Part shown: piece by piece, positions 8,864-21,100 of the stretch
Layout of the letters: each line of letters begins with the position of its first letter
How positions within the stretch are numbered: the stretch's first letter is position 1
Assembly: GCA_963836735.1 (NCBI GenBank)
Contig: CAWIKP010000014.1
Span: 1 to 64,000, forward strand
Direction of reading: 5' to 3'
DNA: 64,000 nucleotides
Origin: JACCXG01 sp963836735
Lineage (GTDB): Bacteria; Acidobacteriota; Vicinamibacteria; Vicinamibacterales; 2-12-FULL-66-21
Translations under genes and position numbers: made by a program
Notes under the pieces: generated by a model
What the model was told of the DNA's origin: nothing
What the model saw: only the letters and a program-made list of their open reading frames with translations
The model's database searches: none

Positions 8864-9370
8864 TTATTCGACCCACGCCACGAACTGGCCGCCTCCCGGA
8901 TGGCGGTAGTCGACCAGCAGGCCGGGGCCATGCCGCTCGATTTCGTCGATCGAGAGCCGCAGCGGCTCGGGATCGAACTCGGTGTCGTCGAGGAACGTGA
9001 GCTCGCCGAGCCAGGCGAATGAGCCGTCGTGGCGGGCATACGTCCGGCCGAGCCAGAACGGCACCGAGACCTCGACGAGGCGGTCTCCGCCGCGACGATC
9101 GAAGATGACCGTGTGAAACGCGCGCAGCGGTCGCGCGCTCGCGGCCGTTGCCGGCGAACGGCTGGAGCGCGCCTGCATGTCGACCAGGGCCGTCTGCCCC
9201 GCGAATTGGGCCCGCAGTCGCTCGAACTCCGCTTGCGCTGCAGTTGTCGTCACCGGCGTCGCATCGCGGTGCCGCACCACGAACCCCACCAGTACCGTCA
9301 GCGCCAGAACGACGACGCCGGCAGCCAATCCTCCCAGGCGAGCGATAGAGCCGAGTGTTCCAGCCCGCAT
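8864..9370 (-). CDS. Hypothetical membrane-anchored protein (one TM)
   Basis: 168 residues. One N-terminal TM segment (LGGLAAGVVVLALTVLVGFVV) is followed by a coiled or linker region (AAQAEFERLRAQFAG) and a compact C-terminal beta-rich domain (FHTVIFDRRGGDRLVEVSVPFWL, LGELTFLDDTEF, GPGLLVDYRHPGGGQFVAWVE). I do not recognise the family. The domain is predicted to be periplasmic. It lies upstream of the PQQ dehydrogenase gene on the same strand but is separated from it by the decayed leader. Confidence 0.75.
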   Translation of the reverse strand: MRAGTLGSIARLGGLAAGVVVLALTVLVGFVVRHRDATPVTTTAAQAEFERLRAQFAGQTALVDMQARSSRSPATAASARPLRAFHTVIFDRRGGDRLVEVSVPFWLGRTYARHDGSFAWLGELTFLDDTEFDPEPLRLSIDEIERHGPGLLVDYRHPGGGQFVAWVE

Positions 9371-9748
9371 GACGTTCCCTCCCGAACCGGTTTGCGTCTA
9401 GCGGATCCTACTCCGTCCGCGGGCCGATTCGAGGGCCGGCTCTCGAGGTTGCGACCCACGCAGGCGCTGTAGCTGAGGACTCCGGAGAGTCCGACTTGAG
9501 CCCAAAAAGAATCTGTTCGCCCGCGGGGACGCAGTCGTCCCACAAGCGAACGGTTTGACGCTGCCGATTTGTGCAAGACGCGTCAGTGAGCACGTCCTGG
9601 CGCGTCACCGACACGCGTTTCTTTCCGATTGTCATTCCGCGAGCAAACAAAAACCCAAATAGGTCTCGTCAAATCTCCGAACAGTCGGCGGATCCGATTG
9701 TGCACGCGGTCCGCGGCGATCCCTTCAACCCTTCTGGAGCCTTCGCCC
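9371..9748. promoter_or_regulatory. Divergent intergenic region
   Basis: This 378-bp gap lies between the one-TM protein (minus) and TonB receptor 1 (plus) and must hold both promoters. A relatively A-rich tract at 9643-9662 is the only low-GC patch. Several GCGTCA/GCGTCAC repeats occur at 9581-9615. I see no convincing -35/-10 pair and no gene. Confidence 0.35.
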
Positions 9749-12463
9749 ATGGTCCAATACTGCCTCGCGGCAGTCTTGTCGCGTCCTGCCTCGCGCGCAG
9801 TGGTTGTCATAGCGCTTGCAATTCTGTCAGCCGTCCGTCCGGCCTCGTCGCAGACCCGCGCGGCGACCCTCGCCGTCACTGTTGTCGATCAGACCGGCGC
9901 GGTGGTCGGAGGCGCCACCGTCACCGTCACCGGGACCGACGACGTGACGAAGGCCGGCGGGGCCGACGGCGGTCACGACCTCCAACGAGGGGATTGCGAC
10001 GCTGCCGAACCTGGTCCCCGGCCGCTACACGATCGAGGCGGAGTTCCCCGGGTTCGAACCGCGCGCGCTGGCCGACGTCGCGTGCGGCCCGGCGACAACA
10101 AGCAGGTCGTGATGCTGCCGATGGCGGGGTTGAAGGACAGCGTCACCGTCGAGCGCGACCGGCAGGAGGCCGCGGCCGATCCGCGCGGCACGTCGTTCGG
10201 CACGCAGCTGACGCGCGAGCAGCTCGAGGCGCTGTCCGACGATCCCGACGGTGCTGCGGCAGCAGCTGCAGGACATGGCCGGCCCCGGCGCGGTGATCAA
10301 GGTCGACAGCTTCGAGGGCGGCGCGCTGCCGCCGAAGGCGCAGATCCGATCGATCCGCATCTCGCGCGATCAGTTCGCGGCGGAGAACCACGCCGCCGGC
10401 GGCATCGTCGATCGAGATCATCACGCAGCCTGGCCTCGGGCCGATCCGCTACAACGCCGGCCTGCGGTTCCGCGGCGGCTCGCTGAGCGGGCGCAGCCCG
10501 TTCACGCCGACCGAGGGCCCGAGCAGCAGCGCAACTTCTTCCTGGGTCTGAACGGCACGCTGATCAAGAACAAGAGCTCGTTCAACATCTTCGTCAACGG
10601 CGCGACTCGTACGAGACGCCGAACATCAACGTCGTCTGACGCGGACCGGCACCCGATCGGAGGCGCTGCGCCTGCGCACGCCGCGCGACAACGTCAACGT
10701 CAACGCCAACGTCGACTACGCGCTGACGCTCGATCAGACGCTGCGCTTCGGCTACAACAGCAACCGTCACGACGCCGAGAACCTCGGCATCGGCGAGTAC
10801 GACGAGGAGGAGCGCGCGTACTCGACCGAGAACACGTATCCACAACATCCGCGTGCAGCACATCGGCCCGCTCGGCCGCCGCGCGTTCTTGCGCACGCGG
10901 CTGCAGGTCAGCTGGTCCGACTCCGAGTCGCGCTCCGCGCTCGAGGCGCCGACCATCCGCGTCAACGACGCGTTCACGCGCGGCGGCGCGCAGGTCGGCG
11001 GCGGGCAGCACTCGCGCGGCGTTCACCTTCGGCTCCGATCTCGACTACGTCCGCGGCATCCACTCGCTGCCGCACCGGCCTCGCAGGTCGACGCGCGGCA
11101 GCGTCCGCGCCGACGACACGTCGAACTACCTCGGCACCTACACGTTCGAAAGCCTCGAGGCCTTCGACGCGGGCCGGCCGCGCAGCTACACGCGGCGCAT
11201 CGGCGACCCGGACATGCGCTACGACAACTTCCAGGCGCGCGTTCTACGTGCAGGACGACATCGCGTCCGGCGGAACCTGACGCTCAGCGCCGGCGTGCGC
11301 TACGAGGCGCAGACCCACGTGCGACGACTACGACAGCGTGATGCCGCGCGTCGGCGTCACCTGGGCGCCGTTCACGAGCGGGCACGACGACGCTGCGATC
11401 GAGCTGGGGCATCTTCTACGACTGGCTGCCGGCGAACACCTACGAGCAGACGCTGCGCGTCGACGGCTTCCGGCAGCAGGAGCTCGACATCCTCAATCCG
11501 CCGTATCCCGAGTCCCGCGGTCGGCGACGTCGGCGTCACGCCGCCGGTCAACCGCTACCTGCTCGGCGACGGGCTGCGGCTGCCGCGCTCGACGCGCGTC
11601 AGCGTCGGCATCGATCAGCGCCTCGCGCCGGCAGGTCCAGACGAGCGCGACCTACGCCTACCTGCGCGGCGTCGCGTCGCATCGCGGCCTCAATCTCAAC
11701 GCGCCGGTGAACGGCGTGCGGCCCGATCCGCGCTTCGGCAACATCGATCGAGGTCGTGTCCGACGCCAGCGTCGCGGCAGCACCAGCTGCAGACTCGACG
11801 TGACCGTCAATCCGGGCGCGCTGCTGCCCGGCGTTCAAGCGCGCCGCTCATCAACTGGAAGCGGACGACGGTGTTCGTGAACTACACGCTCGGCGTCCAC
11901 GAGAACAACACCGACGGCGCCGTTCAGCATCCCGGCGACCGGCCGGCTCGCGATCGAGTGGGGGCCGGCCGCGCAACGACGTCCGGCACCGGTTCAACGT
12001 CACGCTCAACAACCAGATCGTCAGGAACCTGCTGATGTCGGCTCAACATCAACGTGCAACAGCGGCGACGCCGTACACGCATCCGCACCGGCCTCGACGA
12101 CAACGGCGACCTCGTCTTCAACGATCGCCCGGCCGGCATCGGCCGCAACACCGAGCGCGGCGACAGCAGTGGAGCCATCAACCCGCTCGTCGGCTACGTG
12201 TTCTCGTTCGGCCGCAACATCGCGAACGCTGCCGCCGGGCATCGGCGTCATCGGCGGCGGCGCCGGCGGCGCGCCCACGGTGCAGACCGTCGAACCAGCC
12301 GGCGACGCTACCGGCTGCAGTTCGTTCGTGCAGGCCCAGAACCTCACCAACCGCGCCAACTACATCGGCTACAGCGGCGACGATGACGTCGCCGTTCTTC
12401 GGCCAGCCCACCAACGTGGTGGGAACGCGGAAGGTCGATATCGGGATGTCGTTGACGTTCTGA
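9749..12463 (+). CDS. TonB-dependent receptor 1, Oar-like (many frameshifts)
   Basis: Start ATG MVQYCLAAVL with a signal peptide ending PASSQ, followed by a carboxypeptidase-regulatory-like beta-sandwich (LAVTVVDQTGAVVGGATVTVTG). It continues through a plug-like region (SLSGRSPFTPTEGP) and a long beta-barrel (DQTLRFGYNSNRHDAENLG, NLTLSAGVRYEAQTH, RHRFNVTLNNQIVRNLL) to the C-terminal aromatic residue in KVDIGMSLTF. The protein reads clearly, but the frame changes roughly every 60-150 bases, mostly by one extra or one missing base. It probably sits in the outer membrane and imports or binds large substrates. A hairpin at 12500-12528 may terminate it. Confidence 0.8.
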
Positions 12464-12499
12464 GCGTGTGCGAGTGTCCAATGCAAATAGACCAACCGA

Positions 12500-12528
12500 C
12501 GGTCGTGCACTGTTCTAGCTCACGACCG
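12500..12528 (+). terminator. Possible terminator hairpin after TonB receptor 1
   Basis: CGGTCGTG and CACGACCG form a perfect 8-bp stem with a 13-base loop, 37 bases after the stop codon. There is no T-tract, so Rho-independent function is uncertain. Confidence 0.4.
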
Positions 12529-12846
12529 CCGGGCAACTGAGCGAAGACGCACTCACACCGAAGGGCGCGCCAAGCCGTACCGCTCGTCCCGCCCTATCGT
12601 CGCGTGGGTCGCAAAGTTGGCGCACACGTAAGCGCTGGTCAACGCCAGGTCAGGTGTCTGGTTGTCGTCCTCGGAGCCCCTTTCGCCGCCCTGATGCCCA
12701 ACCTTGCTCTTGATGTAGTGTCCGGCCTCGTGGATCGGGAGACGCAACGGCGGCTCTCGATCGCGCGATCGCCAAGGCGATCGGGCTGCTGGCCACGCGG
12801 TAGCGACGAGCTCCTCGACCGCTCGTGGCCAGATCATTGTTCGGGT
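12529..12846. other. Intergenic stretch with weak HEAGH-containing frame
   Basis: The 318 bases between the hairpin and the end of the next gene hold no gene I can support. A minus-strand open frame at 12553-12837 contains the zinc-like motif HEAGH (LPIHEAGHYIKSKVG), but the surrounding residues do not look like a peptidase domain. It could be a gene fragment or chance. Confidence 0.25.
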
Positions 12847-15272
12847 TCACTCGGAGCGCAGGACGGACATGGGATCGACCCGCAGCGCCCGGCGAGTGGG
12901 CACGAGCGCCGCTGATGCAGCGATGGCCAGCATCACTAACGGTGCGGCAATGAACGCGGCCGGATCGTAAGGACTGACGCCGAACAGGATCGCTCGGAGC
13001 AACCGGACAATCGCGGCGGCGCCGCCAACGCCGATGACCGTGCCGATCAGGACTGGTCGCAGCGTTTGACGCAGGAACAACAGCTGGACCTCCCGTGCGC
13101 CGGCGCCGAGCGCCATCCGGACGCCGACTTCACGACGTCGGCGGCTCACCACGTAGCCGACGACGCCGTAGATACCCGTTGCGGCGAGCCCGGCGGCGAG
13201 CAGACCGACCGTGCCGGCGACGCCCGCCGCGATCTGCGACAAGGTTTGCAGGATCCCAAGGTTGTCCGAGAGCGGCCGCACGTTCACGATCAGGCTGCCA
13301 TCCATGCGGGAGGTCTCGGACCGTACTGCCGCCGCAAACCCATCGAAATCACCCCGCACTCGTGCGAGAACGGAGATGCCGCCTGCTGATCGGCGCGTCG
13401 CGGGCAGATACATGTAGCTCGAGAGCGCCTCCTGAGACTGTGAGACCCGCGCGTCTCGAACGATCCCCACGATCTCGCGGTTCCGGCCGTCCATCGTGAT
13501 GACGCGGCCGACCGCGTCCTGGCCCGGCCAGAATCGCTTCGCTGTGGATTCGGTCACCAGTGCGACGTCGCTCTCGCCGCTCGCGAACACCCGCCCGCGA
13601 ACGAGCCGCAGACCCAGCAGTGAAAAGAATTCGGGAGACACGGCGTTGACATCGACGACGTGTTCCCCGGTCTCGGTGCCGACCCGAAACGTGGTCTGGC
13701 TGCGGCCCGGGCTCAACGGCATCCGGGTCGCAAGTGCAACGCCGTCGACTCCCGGCAACTCCCGGACCCGTTCGAGCCACTGCTCTTGAAATGGCTCGGC
13801 TCGACCGTTCTCGTACCTGGGGACCTCGAAGATCCATCGACACCATGGCCACGGTGCGGTGATCGAATCCGGGATCGAAGGTATGTGTGGCATACAGCGC
13901 GCGCGACAGCAGGCCGGCCGGGATCAGCAGCATCGTGCAGAGAGCCACCTGGGCACCGATGAGAGTTCCGCGGACCCATCCACGGCCGCCGCCGGAGCCC
14001 GCGTCCTGCTTCGTCACGGTGTGGAGGTTCCCCGCAGATGCCTGCAGCGCGGGAATCAGACCAAACACCAGCGCGGTCATGGAGGTCAGGGCGAGCGCGA
14101 ACCAGAGGACCGTGCGATCGGGCGTGGCGTCGATTCGCAGTGGCTCGGCACCTGGAATCGAGGCAATCAGCCACGGCATCAGCCCCTGCAACGACCACGA
14201 GAAGAGCACTGAGCCGCACACCGCGCCAGCGACCGCGATGATCGCGCTCTCGGTCAGCAACTGCTGAGCGAGGCGGAGACGGGTTGCGCCGATTGACAGG
14301 CGAATCGCGATCTCTCTCGTTCGGGCCGCGGCGCGCCCGAGCAGGATGTTGGCGACGTTGGCGGCTGCGATCAGCAGCACGAGCGCAAACCCGGCCATGA
14401 CGATGCCGGCTCCTCTGAGGGCATTCCGCCGCGCGATCGGCAATGAAAGGGCAGATGCAGGTTCCACGATCAGCGCGGTCGTGCGGCCTGCCTGCTGCTG
14501 ATCGATGCGGCTCGCGACCACCGACAGATCGGCCCGCACCTGCGCGATGTCCACGTTGTTGCGGCGCCGCCCAACCAGCGTCAGCCAGCTCACATGCGGG
14601 TTCTCCTGAAGGTTCACCTCCGGCCTGAACACGGCGGCCAACGCGGTCGGCGCAAAGACTGCCGCTTTCGCCATGTCGATGCCGTCGAACCCGGCGGACG
14701 CCACACCCACGACCGTGACGTCGTGTCCGTTCAGGACGATCGGTTTATGGATGATCTGCGGGTCGCTGCCGAAAGCGGTCGTCCAGAGCGCATGACTCAG
14801 CACGACGGCGGGCGGCGCGTCGGGGGTGCCGCAGTTGGCGGCGGTGAAGCCCGTCCCGATGGCCGGCGATATCCTAAGCACGTGGAAGTAGTTGCACGTG
14901 ACCAGGATGCCTTCGATGCTCTGCGGGGATTCGCGGCCGAGCGTCACCGTCCACCATCGCGAGTACGCCATCAGTCCCGAGAGCGTGTGCGCCTCGTCAC
15001 GATAGGCCCGGTATTCGGGAATCGAGAACAGACTGCGCGCACCGTAGACCGTACGCCGAGGCCCGCCGCGGAAGTCCTGATAGATGCTGACGAGTGCGTC
15101 GGGATCCGGTACCGGCAGCGGCCGCCAGGCGACGCTGTTGAGCAATGGAAAACGCCGCGGTATTGAGGCCGATGCCGAGCGCGATCGGGGCGATGGCTGC
15201 GACCGCGAAGCCCGGGTTGCGCCTGAGGGTCCGCAGAGCATACCGAATGTCGTTTCGCAGGTTCGAGAGCAT
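12847..15272 (-). CDS. ADOP-type ABC transporter permease, frameshifted
   Basis: Same architecture as the permease at 3789-6272. It starts MLSNLRNDIRYALRTLRRNPGF (typical RYALR...NPGF cytoplasmic N-terminus) and TM1. Periplasmic MacB domain, central FtsX domain (GFALVLLIAAANVANILLGR) and second half follow, and it ends RALRVDPMSVLRSE. Two indels split it, near 15150 in TM1 and near 13835 where an extra G creates a GATC. It is divergent from another ADOP gene; the two share 151 bp of upstream DNA. Substrate unknown. Confidence 0.88.
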
Positions 15273-15423
15273 CTCGGCGGCCCCCCGAAATCGTCAATTG
15301 ACCTGATCAGGACTATACGACCCGGAGAGCAACCAGTTCGCACGAGAGAGCCAACCTGCTGCCTGATTCGCCAGTCTAAGCACAACATTGCGGTCGCGTG
15401 TTGGACTGCTCACATTGATATTG
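15273..15423. promoter_or_regulatory. Shared promoter region of two divergent ADOP permeases
   Basis: These 151 bp separate two divergently transcribed ADOP genes. The stretch is AT-richer than its surroundings around 15290-15320 and 15400-15425, as expected for promoters. No repeat or operator is evident. Confidence 0.35.
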
Positions 15424-17882
15424 ATGAGGATGGCCATGGAGCGCGGACAGCCCGGTCGGCGATGGCTCGAAGATCTGGCTCGCGACGTGCGGTATGGCGC
15501 TCGCGCGTTGCGCCGGAATCCGATGTTCACGGTGGTCGCGGTGCGTGACGCTCGCGCTGGGTATCGGCGCGAACATCGCGATCTTCTCCCTGGCCGACAT
15601 CGTGCTGTTCCGGCCCCTTCCGGTTTCACACCCGCAGGATCTCGTCGTCCTCCGCCAACGCGGCCCGGCCGGCGACATGTTTCCGTTCACCTCCGCCGCC
15701 GCCGCGAATCTCGACGCGAGCCGTGATGTGCTGTCGGGGCTGGCCGCGTTCCGTCCGATCCCGGACACACACGTCACCGTGAACGGCGAGGCCGAGCTCG
15801 CCCTGACGCAGTCGGTGTCGGGAAACTATCACCAGGTGCTCGGGCTCCACGCCAGTGTCGGCCGGACGCTGACCGAACAGGATCGCGAACCGGTGGCCGT
15901 GATCAGCCATCGCTACTGGCAGCGGCGGTTTGCCGGCGATCCGAGTGTCGTCGGACGCGTTCTGGAGGTGCAGGGGCGGATCTTCACGATCGTCGGCGTG
16001 ACGCCGCCCGAGTTTTACGGAACGCAGCCCGGACGCTACATCGACGTCACCGTGCCGCTCGGCACGCAGACCTTGAAGATGCCGCCAAACGCCCGGTGGC
16101 TCTACCTGGTGGGGCGGCTGGCACCCGGCGTGTCGCGCGAGCAGGCGCGGGCCGCGCTTCGCGTGCGATGGGCGCAGCTCGCCGACGCTCAGGCGCCGCG
16201 CGTCCTCCGGCGACGCTCGAGCTCGATTCCGGTGCGCAGGGATTGAACGAGCTCCGCCGGGAGTTCTCGCTGCCGCTTCGGATCCTGATGGCGGCGGTGG
16301 GCGTGGTGCTGCTCCTCGCCTGCGCCAATCTCGCGGGCCTGTTGATCGTTCGTTCGAGCGCGAGACAGCAGGAGATCGCGGTCCGGCTGTCGCTGGGGGC
16401 CTCGCGCGGGCGGATCGTGCGCCAGCTCCTGACGGAGAGTGCGCTGCTCGCCGCCGGCGGCGGCGCCGCCGGAGTGGCGCTCGCATACTGGGCCGCGACC
16501 ATGCTGCCCGCCATGATGTCCCGCGGCCGCGCCCCCATCGTGCTCGATGTTGCGCCGAACGCGCGGACGCTCGCGTTCGCGGCACTCGTCACGATCGTCA
16601 CGATCCTGTTGTTCGGGCTGCTTCCGGCGGTCGCCGCCAGCCGGCCGGACGTTCAGCAGGGATTGAAACGAGGCGCATCTGGCGGCGATGCTACGCGGAA
16701 TCGCTGGGCGCGGGCCATGGTGGCGGCGCAGGTGGCGCTGCTCGTTCTCCTGCTCACGTCGGCCGGCCTGTTCGTGCGGACATTGCAGAAGCTGCGTGCC
16801 GTCGATGCCGGTTTCCGGCAGGACCACGTGCTGGTCGTGGGCGTGTCTCCCGGCCCTGCGTACCGCGGCGCCGGCGCCCGCGCGCTCTACGAGGAGCTCT
16901 AGGCGCGCTTCGGCGCGCTGCCCGATGTGCAGTCGGTCAGCATGTCCATGGACACGCCGCTCGGCGGCCAGCCGTCGATGAGCGCCGGGAGTCGCCGTGC
17001 CCGGCCGTCCGCCGGATGCCGAGGACGCTCCGCAGGTGTACCACAACTTCGTCGGTCCGCGCTTCTTCGAGACGATGGGGATACCGGTGCTGGCGGGACG
17101 GGATTTCGAGCCCGGCGACGACGAGCGTGGCGCCGAAGTGCGTCATCATCAGCGAAAGCGTCGCACGGCGCTACTTCGCCGGCGAGGATCCGCTCGGACG
17201 CCAGATCCTCCACCGAAAGGAGCGCCGGCCTCGATCGTCGGGGTCGTGAAGGACGTCCGATACACCAGCCTGCGCGCCGACGCTCCCCTCGTGATCTACC
17301 GTCCCTATCGGCAGGAGCCCGGTGCACCGGCCAACACCTTCCTGATCCGAACATCCTCGGTGAGTGCCGAGGCGCTGACGCCGTTTCTCCGCGCGCGAGA
17401 TCCGCGCCGCAGCGCCGGCGCTTCCGCCGCCATCGGTCGTCACTCTTGGAGACACGGTCGCTGCCGTGCTCCTGGAAGAGCGCATGCTGGCGGCGCTCTC
17501 GAGCGCTCTCGGCGTGCTGGCCGCGATCCTCGCTGCGATCGGCATCTACGGCACGGTCGCATCGGTGGTGGCCCGACGCCAGCGCGAGATCGGCATCCGC
17601 ATGGCGCTCGGCGCTCTGCCCGGCCGGGTCGCGCGCATGGTCGTCGGCGAAACGTTCGGGATCGTCGCCGGCGGACTCGTCATCGGGGTCGGATCGGCAC
17701 TCGCCGCCGCACTGGCCTTGCGCCGCTTCCTGGAGGGCGTCCTCTTCGAGCTTTCGCCCGCCGACCCGTTCATCCTGTCGAGCGCGGTCCTCTCGATTCT
17801 CGTGATCGCCTCTCTCGCCGCCTACATGCCGGCGCGCCGCGCGTCGCGAATCGACCCGGTTGCGGCGGTCAAGTACGAGTGA
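15424..17882 (+). CDS. ADOP-type ABC transporter permease, frameshifted and with an in-frame amber
   Basis: It starts at one of three in-frame ATGs (15424, 15430 or 15436), leading into WLEDLARDVRYGARALRRNP, TM1 (VTLALGIGANIAIFSLAD) and the MacB domain. The FtsX domain follows (LPLRILMAAVGVVLLLACANLAG), then the second half, ending ASRIDPVAAVKYE. Indels occur near 15543, 16205, 16990, 17130, 17220 and 17440. At 16900-16902 a TAG interrupts YEEL-ARFGALPDV without any frame change, so it is a substitution rather than an indel. Either it is an error or the gene has lost function. Confidence 0.82.
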
Positions 17883-18158
17883 GCTCCCCGGTCTGTTCTG
17901 CATGCAGACAGGACGATCGGGAGATATCCCGCCACTCCTCGCGAAAGCCCGGAGGGGCGCGGATTCACAAATCGACAGTCCTGAAACCGCAACGTTTCGG
18001 CGCTGCAGGCGCGCGAATCTGGCCGTCCGCGACCGGCATCGTTCGACCGGATATTTTCACCTTGCATGCAGAATTCCCCCCGTGTTAGTTTCCGCGCGCT
18101 TCCGCGCGATGCGAGAGTCTGGCGCACCGGCGGCTACCGGAACGTGAACGGAGGGGGC
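17883..18158. promoter_or_regulatory. Upstream region of TonB receptor 2
   Basis: Contains the 12-bp palindrome TCTGCATGCAGA at 17897-17908 and a second TGCATGCAGA at 18063-18072, about 165 bp apart. This could be an operator pair. AACGGAGGGGGC just before 18159 is the ribosome binding site of the receptor gene. Confidence 0.35.
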
Positions 18159-21100
18159 ATGCGAACGCGACTGCTGGCGTTTCTCGTGGTGGCTTCGTTG
18201 GCGGCAGCGCCGGCCTGGGCCCAGGAGACGCGCGGGAACATCAACGGCACCGTCCAGGATTCGTCCGGCGTGATTCCGGGCGCGACGGTCACGATCACCA
18301 ACGTCGACACCGGCCAGACCCAGACGCTGGTGACCAACAGCAGCGGCTACTTCGAGGCGCCCCTGCTGCAGGCCGGACCGTATCGCGTCACGCGTCGACA
18401 TGCCGAACTACAAGGGGCTGACGCAGAGCGGGATCATGCTGGCCGTCGGTCAGTCGCTGACGCTGAAGCTGACGCTCGAAGTCGGAGCGATCTCCGAGCG
18501 GGTCGACGTGTCGGCGAGGTCGCCGCTGCTCGACACGACGTCGGTGTCGTCCGGTCAGAACTTCGATCAAGCCTGATCGCGGGGCTGCCGATGGCGTCGA
18601 ACATGCCGATTCTGCTCGCGCGGTTCGCGCAGGGCGTCGTCAGCCCGACCACCCAGGTGCAGGTGATCTCCGGCCAGATCGACGGGCCGACCAACGCGGC
18701 GGCGGTCCGTCCTCGGCGGCGTCGGCGGCTTCAACTACACGATCGACGGCGCCACCAACGCCGGCAGCAGCCGGCGCATCGCCAGCTCGCCGAACGCCGA
18801 CATGATCCAGGAGATGCGCGTCGAGACGTCGAACTTCGATGCCGGCCCAGGGGCACGGCACCGGCGGCGACGATCGCGATGATGACCCGGGCGGGGTCCG
18901 AACTCGCTGCGCGGCACCGCCAACTACCAGTACTGGACCAACAAGATCAACTCGCTGAACCCGCAGCAGAAGCTGGCGTTCGCGCAGCGTCCCGAAACCG
19001 GGAAGATCTACGAGGGCGGCTACGAGAACAACATCGCGATCACCCTCGGCGGGCCGGTCGTGATCCCGCAGGCTGGTGGACGGCCGCAACAAGCTGTTCT
19101 TCTTCGCCAACTATCAGCGCAACTACGACAACGCGCCGGCCCAGAACACGCCGACGAGCACGGTCCCGGCCAACGAGAAGCACCTCAACGGCGACTTCTC
19201 CGATCTGCTGACGCTGCCGAACCCCGGTCAGTACCAGATCTACGACCCGCTGACCGTGCGGCCGGATCCGGCGCGGCCGGGCAGCTTCATCCGGACGCCG
19301 TTCCCGAACAACATCATCCCGCGCGATCGGTTCATGAACCGCGAACGGCACCTACAAGAACCCGCTGTTCGCGCTGTACAGGGACATGGTGCCGACGCCG
19401 AACCAGAACTTCGTCGAGCAGGGCCAGGTTCCGACGAACAACTACTATCAGGGCGGCGATTCCGAACCAGGTCACGGCCCAGAACTTCGGCGGCCGCGTG
19501 GACTACAACCACTCGAGCCTCCGACCGGTTCTTCTTCCGCGCCTCGGGCACCACCTTCTACGAGTACAACGTCGACTGGACCTACGAAACGAAGTACGCC
19601 GGGCCTGCACGCGAACGACAAGACGCGCGCGTCGTGGTCGTACACCGGCAACTGGACGAAGGTGCGCAAATCGATGGTCATCGACACCCAGGTGTCGGCC
19701 AACCGCTTCTACGAGGATCAGCAGCGGCGGGGACTGCACGACTACAAGCCCACCGATGTCGGCCTGCCGGCTACCTCGACGAGTTCTGCCAGGCCCAGAA
19801 CAACTGCATGCTGCCGGTCATCAACATCACCGGTTACCAGGGCGTGTCGAACAATGCCGACGGCGGCCTCGAGACGACGAATCTCCAGGCCCAGAGCAAC
19901 GTGACCAGCGTCAGGGGCACGCACACGCTGCGCGGCGGCGATCGACTACCGCCTGGCGATGCGCCGGGGCGGACTGATGGCCGCCGGCAACGTCTCGTCG
20001 ACCTACAACTTCGACAACTTCTACACCCGTGCCGCGGATACCGACCGCGGTTTTCCCGCCAACAACATCGGGCTGGGCCTCGCCGCGCTGATGCTCGGCA
20101 TTCCGACGTCGGTGTCGATCGGGCAGAACGCGCCGATCTCGATGACGCAACCCGTACTACGGCGCGTTCTTCCAGGACACCTGGCGCGCGGCGATCGAAC
20201 CTCACGCTCAACTTCGGCCTCCGCTACGAGTACGAGGACGGCATCAAGGAGGCTCAGGATCGCTGGCTCACCGAGTTCGATCCGGCGGCGCGTCTGGCGA
20301 TCACGGATCTGGCGCAGGCGGCCTACGCGCGCAATCCGATTCCGCAGGTGCCCGTGAGCGACTTCCGGGTGCTCGGCGGATCGGTCTATGCCGGCGATCC
20401 GGGCGCGACGGGTCTGAGCTGGAACGGGCGAGTCGATGTGGATGCCGCGCGTCTCCGGCGCTTACACGCTGGGCGAGCGGACCGTGATCAAGGGCGGCTA
20501 CGGCCTGTTCTTCGACACGCTGAACGCCGGCGACTACGCGAGCTTCAACCAGCTCGGCTACAGCGCCGCGACGACCAACGTCTCGAGCACGGACTTCGGC
20601 CGGAGCTGGCTGCTTGGCGATCCGGTCAACGGCATCTCGCCGCTGGTCGATCCGTTCCCGGTGCGGGTCGGACGGCGGCCGGTTCGAGCTCCCGATCGAG
20701 GATGCGCTCGGCGTCGACGCGATTCTCGGCACGAGCTTCACGCGCGAGGATCCCAACCGCAAGCACCCGCGGGTGCAGCGCTGGCGGATCGGCGTGCAGC
20801 GGGAGCTGCTGCGCAATCTCGCGGTCGAGATCGCCTACAGCGGGTCCTACGCGGATCGCGTCGGCCGGACCATCCAGGAAGTCTACGTGCCGGAGCAGTA
20901 CTACAGCAGCGTCACCAACGTCCGCGATGCCAGCGCCGCAGACGCTGCTGCAGCAGCAGGTGACCAATCCGTTCAACATCGCCAACTTCGCCTCGCTGGC
21001 GACAACGAACCCGGCGCTCTACAAGCGCATGGCCGGCAACGCGTTCTTCACCGCTGCGACCGTCCAGCGGCAGGCGCTGCTCCGCGGGTATCCGCAGCTC

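Noticed and set aside
9749..12463. True pseudogene decay or programmed frameshifting in TonB receptor 1
   Set aside because: Protein conservation stays high between breaks and the indel context is biased, which fits sequencing error better than decay.
12553..12837. Minus-strand frame with HEAGH, a possible zinc protease
   Set aside because: No supporting peptidase context, no signal or second zinc ligand; kept only as an intergenic note.
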